Assembly: GCF_006539165.1 (NCBI RefSeq)
Contig: NZ_BJMM01000008.1
Coordinates: forward strand, 1 to 64,000
DNA: 64,000 nucleotides
Origin: Streptomyces cacaoi
GTDB taxonomy: Bacteria > Actinomycetota > Actinomycetes > Streptomycetales > Streptomycetaceae
Reading direction: 5' to 3'
Each line of letters starts with the position of its first letter. The first letter of the stretch is position 1. Below the pieces are notes generated by a model. That model ran no database searches and was not told the DNA's origin. It saw nothing but the letters and a program-made list of their open reading frames with translations. Of this stretch, positions 61,159-64,000 are shown one piece after another. The position numbers and the translations under genes are program-made.

Positions 61159-61983
61159 ATGACCTCCGTGCCGAATGTGACGCTCAACAACGGCTCGGCC
61201 ATGCCGCAGCTCGGCTTCGGCGTCTTCCAGGTTCCCGACGACGAGACGACCGCCGCGGTCGCCGCCGCGCTGGAGGCCGGCTACCGCAGCATCGACACCG
61301 CCGCGGCGTACGGCAACGAGCGCGGTGTCGGCAGGGCCGTCGCCGACTCCGGCGTCCCGCGCGAGGAACTGTTCCTCACGACCAAGCTGTGGAACGACGA
61401 CCACGGCCACGACCGGGCAGTGGCCGCGTTCGACGCCTCCTTGGACAAGCTCGGCCTCGACCACGTCGACCTCTACCTCATCCACTGGCCCCTCCCGGCC
61501 CGCGACCTGTACGTGGAGACCTACCGGGCGCTGGAGGAGATCCTGGCCGGCGGCCGCACCCGCGCCATCGGCGTCTCCAACTTCCAGGTGCCGCACCTGC
61601 GGCGGCTCATCGACGAGACCGGCATCGTCCCGGCGGTCAACCAGATCGAACTGCACCCCGGGCTCCAGCAGAAGGAGCTGCGCGCCTTCCACGCCGAGCA
61701 CGGCATCGCCACCGAGGCGTGGAGCCCGCTGGCCCAGGGCGCGGTCCTGGAGGACGAGGCGGTCGTCCGGATCGCCGAGGCGCACGGGGTGACGCCGGCC
61801 CAGGCCGTGCTGCGCTGGCACCTTCAGCTCGGCAACATCGTCATCCCGAAGTCCGTCACCCCCGCGCGCATCCGGCAGAACCTCGACGTCTTCGGCTTCG
61901 AGCTGAGCGACGCCGAGATGGACGCCGTCGCCGGGCTCGACCGTGGGCTGCGCACCGGCCCGGACCCCGACACCTTCAACTGA
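61159..61983 (+). CDS. aldo/keto reductase
   Basis: 274 residues. The catalytic tetrad is present: Asp in YRSIDTAAAYGNERGVGRAV with Tyr, Lys in LFLTTKLWNDDHG and His in LYLIHWPLP. GVSNFQVPHLRRL and IVIPKSVTPARIRQNLDVF bind NADPH. It reduces aldehydes or ketones, as in the 2,5-diketo-gluconate reductase group. ATG at 61159 follows GAAGAAAGG. It is divergent from the MarR gene and followed by a short-chain dehydrogenase after 98 bp. Confidence 0.92.
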   Translation: MTSVPNVTLNNGSAMPQLGFGVFQVPDDETTAAVAAALEAGYRSIDTAAAYGNERGVGRAVADSGVPREELFLTTKLWNDDHGHDRAVAAFDASLDKLGLDHVDLYLIHWPLPARDLYVETYRALEEILAGGRTRAIGVSNFQVPHLRRLIDETGIVPAVNQIELHPGLQQKELRAFHAEHGIATEAWSPLAQGAVLEDEAVVRIAEAHGVTPAQAVLRWHLQLGNIVIPKSVTPARIRQNLDVFGFELSDAEMDAVAGLDRGLRTGPDPDTFN

Positions 61984-62081
61984 CGGGTTCCCGGCGCCCG
62001 TTCCCGGCGAGACGAACGGGCGCCGGCGGCACCGGTGACCGCAGTCCGCACTCCGTCCCCGACCTCGTGAGAGGACTTCCC

Positions 62082-62876
62082 ATGCAGATCGATCTCTCCG
62101 GCCGCACCGCCCTGGTCACCGGCTCCACCCAGGGGATCGGCCACGCCATCGCCGTCGGGCTCGCCCGCGCGGGCGCCCGCGTCGTCGTCAACGGCCGCGG
62201 GGAGGAGCGCGTCGCGGCCGCCGTGCGGGACGTGCGTGCCGCCTCCGGCAGCGACGACGTCACCGGTGCCGTGGGCGACCTGGCGACCGAAGAGGGCGCC
62301 GCCGCCGTGGTGGAGGCCGTGCCCGGGCCCGACATCCTCGTCAACAATCTCGGCATCTTCGGCTCCGCCCCTCCGCTGGAGATCGACGACGCCGAGTGGC
62401 GCCGCTACTTCGAGGTCAACGTCCTGTCCGCCGTCCGGCTCATCCGCGCCTACCTGCCCGGTATGAAGGAGCGTGGCTGGGGCCGCGTCATCGATCTGGC
62501 CAGCGACTCCGCCGTGGTCATCCCGGCCGAGATGATCCACTACGGGATGACCAAGACCTCGCTGCTCGCCGTCGGCCGCGGCTTCGCCAAGGACGCCGCC
62601 GGCACCGGCGTCACCGTCAACTCCGTCATCGCCGGGCCGACCCACACCGGCGGCGTCGAGGGGTTCGTCCGCGAACTCGTCGGCGACGAGCTGCCCTGGG
62701 ACGAGGCGCAGCACGAGTTCATGGTCAAGTACCGCCCGCAGTCGCTGTTGCAGCGCCTCATCGAGCCCGAGGAGATCGCCAACATGGTCGTCTACCTCGC
62801 CTCGCCCCTCGCCTCCGCCACGACCGGCGGGGCCCTGCGGGTGGACGGCGGCTACGTCGACTCGCTGCTGCCCTGA
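62082..62876 (+). CDS. short-chain dehydrogenase/reductase
   Basis: 264 residues. The NAD(P) site is ALVTGSTQGIGHAIAVGLAR, the NNLG motif is ILVNNLGIFG, and the catalytic residues are Ser in IDLASDSAVV and Tyr/Lys in HYGMTKTSLL. The end VDGGYVDSLLP is typical of classical SDR enzymes. It oxidises or reduces a hydroxy or keto group. ATG at 62082 has GAGAGGAC upstream. A strong terminator follows. Probably co-transcribed with the aldo/keto reductase under MarR control. Confidence 0.92.
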   Translation: MQIDLSGRTALVTGSTQGIGHAIAVGLARAGARVVVNGRGEERVAAAVRDVRAASGSDDVTGAVGDLATEEGAAAVVEAVPGPDILVNNLGIFGSAPPLEIDDAEWRRYFEVNVLSAVRLIRAYLPGMKERGWGRVIDLASDSAVVIPAEMIHYGMTKTSLLAVGRGFAKDAAGTGVTVNSVIAGPTHTGGVEGFVRELVGDELPWDEAQHEFMVKYRPQSLLQRLIEPEEIANMVVYLASPLASATTGGALRVDGGYVDSLLP

Positions 62877-62905
62877 CGCGCCGCCCGGCGCCCGCCCCCT
62901 CCGAG

Positions 62906-62945
62906 CCTGTGGCCGGACCGTCCCCCGCGGCGGTCCGGCCACAGG
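62906..62945 (+). terminator. strong hairpin after the SDR gene
   Basis: A 15-bp perfect stem CCTGTGGCCGGACCG / CGGTCCGGCCACAGG with a 10-base loop, 30 bp downstream of the SDR stop codon. Confidence 0.8.
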
Positions 62946-63081
62946 CCGTTGTGTGCGGCCCGCGGTCTTCCACCGGGGAGCGGGCGTCGGCCGGGTCCGG
63001 GTAAGTGGCCATCCTGCGTTAAGTATTGACGGCCTCTGTTCAGCCTGGCTAAATCGTCCTCCGACGGAAGGGGCGGGAGCC

Positions 63082-63705
63082 GTGGCTGACAGCGCACAGC
63101 CGGCCGAAGAGGCCGGGGACGGTCCGACCCGACTCGTGGGCGCCGCGATCAAGCGGCTGCGCACGGAGCGCGGGATGACACTGCGCGACCTGGCCGAGCG
63201 CTGCGGACTCTCCCCGGGCTTCCTGTCCCTGGCGGAACGCGGCCTCAACGCGATCTCGCTGACCTCGCTGTTCGCGCTGGCCTCCGCGCTCGACGTGGAC
63301 GCGGCCGAACTGCTGGGCGCGGCCGGCCGCCGGGGCCGGCACGCCTACGCGGTCGCGCGGCGGGACGATCCCCGCGCCACACGCGTCGTGATGGGCGAGC
63401 GCGAGCACCGGGTGCTCACCGCCGACCTTCCCGACCAGCGCATCGAGACGCTGGCCACCACGGTGCGCCCGACCCCCGAACCCTCACCGGTCACCCGGCA
63501 CGACGGCGAGGAGTTCTGCTACGTGCTGCGCGGCGAGCTGACGTTCCTGCTGCCGGACGAGGCCGTGGTGCTCGCGGCGGGCGACTCGATCCACTTCAAG
63601 TCCCGGACCCCGCACGCCATCCACAACCGCGGCACCGACATCGCGGAGGTGCTCTGGACGGTCGACCGCCCGCTGCTGCGGCGGCCCGACGAGACGGCCC
63701 ACTGA
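63082..63705 (+). CDS. XRE-family regulator with C-terminal cupin
   Basis: 207 residues. The helix-turn-helix is [40 protein letters not shown]. The cupin domain (about 125-200) has [20 protein letters not shown] and [19 protein letters not shown]. This architecture is shared with PuuR/SutR-type regulators, which bind a small nitrogenous or sulphur ligand in the cupin. GTG at 63082 follows GGGAGC. It is followed after 47 bp by a POT-family transporter gene, which it probably controls. Confidence 0.9.
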   Translation: MADSAQPAEEAGDGPTRLVGAAIKRLRTERGMTLRDLAERCGLSPGFLSLAERGLNAISLTSLFALASALDVDAAELLGAAGRRGRHAYAVARRDDPRATRVVMGEREHRVLTADLPDQRIETLATTVRPTPEPSPVTRHDGEEFCYVLRGELTFLLPDEAVVLAAGDSIHFKSRTPHAIHNRGTDIAEVLWTVDRPLLRRPDETAH

Positions 63706-63752
63706 CCGCGCTTTCCCCCCTGCCGGTGCACGCCACTCACCGAGAGGCGGCC

Positions 63753-64000
63753 ATGAGTGAACTGACGAAGGCACCCCGGAGCGAGCGGAGTTTCTTCGGC
63801 CAACCCCGCAGCCTGGTCACGCTGTTCTCCCTGGAACTGTGGGAGCGGTTCTCCTACTACGGGATGTCCGCGATCCTGCTGTACTACCTCTACGACCACA
63901 CCTCCGCCGGCGGGCTCGGCCTGAGCAAACCGACCGCGTCCGCGCTGGTGTCGATATACGGGTCGCTGGTGTTCATGTCCGGCGTCCTCGGCGGCTGGCT
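63753..64000 (+). CDS. POT-family peptide/proton symporter, N-terminal part
   Basis: The first 82 residues, cut by the window end. [20 protein letters not shown] contains the [10 protein letters not shown] signature of POT/PTR transporters, followed by the first membrane helices ([28 protein letters not shown]). It should import di- or tripeptides with protons. ATG at 63753 follows GAGAGGCGG. It lies 47 bp after the XRE-cupin regulator. Confidence 0.9.
   Translation, partial: MSELTKAPRSERSFFGQPRSLVTLFSLELWERFSYYGMSAILLYYLYDHTSAGGLGLSKPTASALVSIYGSLVFMSGVLGGW

Overview
The window is high-GC DNA with the codon use, GTG/TTG starts, gene density and regulator content of a Streptomyces-like actinomycete. 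Many broken genes, insertion-sequence scars and lineage-specific loci suggest an accessory part of the chromosome, perhaps an arm, rather than the conserved core. I saw no rRNA or tRNA gene.

Left part (1-8.8 kb): a PucR-family regulator, then a graveyard of truncated and frameshifted transposases (two IS5-like, one IS4-like) and host-gene fragments. Next comes an intact polymorphic toxin with its immunity gene (4.6-6.8 kb), followed by remnants of a second toxin region (6.8-8.8 kb) that also holds a tiny peptide gene ending in Cys-Cys.

9-22 kb: a MarR-controlled flavin monooxygenase operon (flavin reductase, acyl-CoA-dehydrogenase-like hydroxylase, quinone oxidoreductase); Tn3 and conjugation-ATPase scars; a DesK/DesR-like two-component pair; an eCIS-core (DUF4157) remnant; a PadR-HIT-GMC oxidoreductase operon divergent from a metallo-beta-lactamase-fold gene, with matching palindromes at both promoters; and a flavodoxin-like quinone reductase beside a TetR regulator. 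A repeat of about 120 bp occurs twice (8.8 and 20.3 kb).

22-26 kb: a type I-E-like CRISPR array (seven clear 29-bp repeats, 61-bp period) without cas genes in view, then a quinone oxidoreductase, an MmyB-type XRE regulator and a DJ-1/PfpI protein.

26.4-39.5 kb: the most unusual block. Seven tightly spaced minus-strand genes encode two related beta-rich proteins that look like tubular lipid-binding (TULIP/P47-like) proteins, two small related proteins, two large unknowns and a polyprenyl diphosphate synthase. Around them lie a 1223-residue beta-rich protein, a second isoprenoid-synthase-fold protein and a VAO-type flavoprotein. I read this as a candidate undescribed system that makes and carries an isoprenoid or lipid.

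43.5-60 kb: a probable biosynthetic locus for a non-standard amino acid or related small molecule. It has LeuA, LeuC and LeuD homologues without LeuB, an aminotransferase, a 2-oxoglutarate/Fe(II) oxygenase, an isochorismatase-like hydrolase, a FAD/NAD(P)-binding protein, a cupin, LysR, ArsR-like and TetR regulators, and two exporters. One exporter is co-transcribed with a GAPDH that could be a resistant target copy. The window ends with MarR/aldo-keto reductase/SDR genes, an XRE-cupin regulator and the start of a POT transporter.
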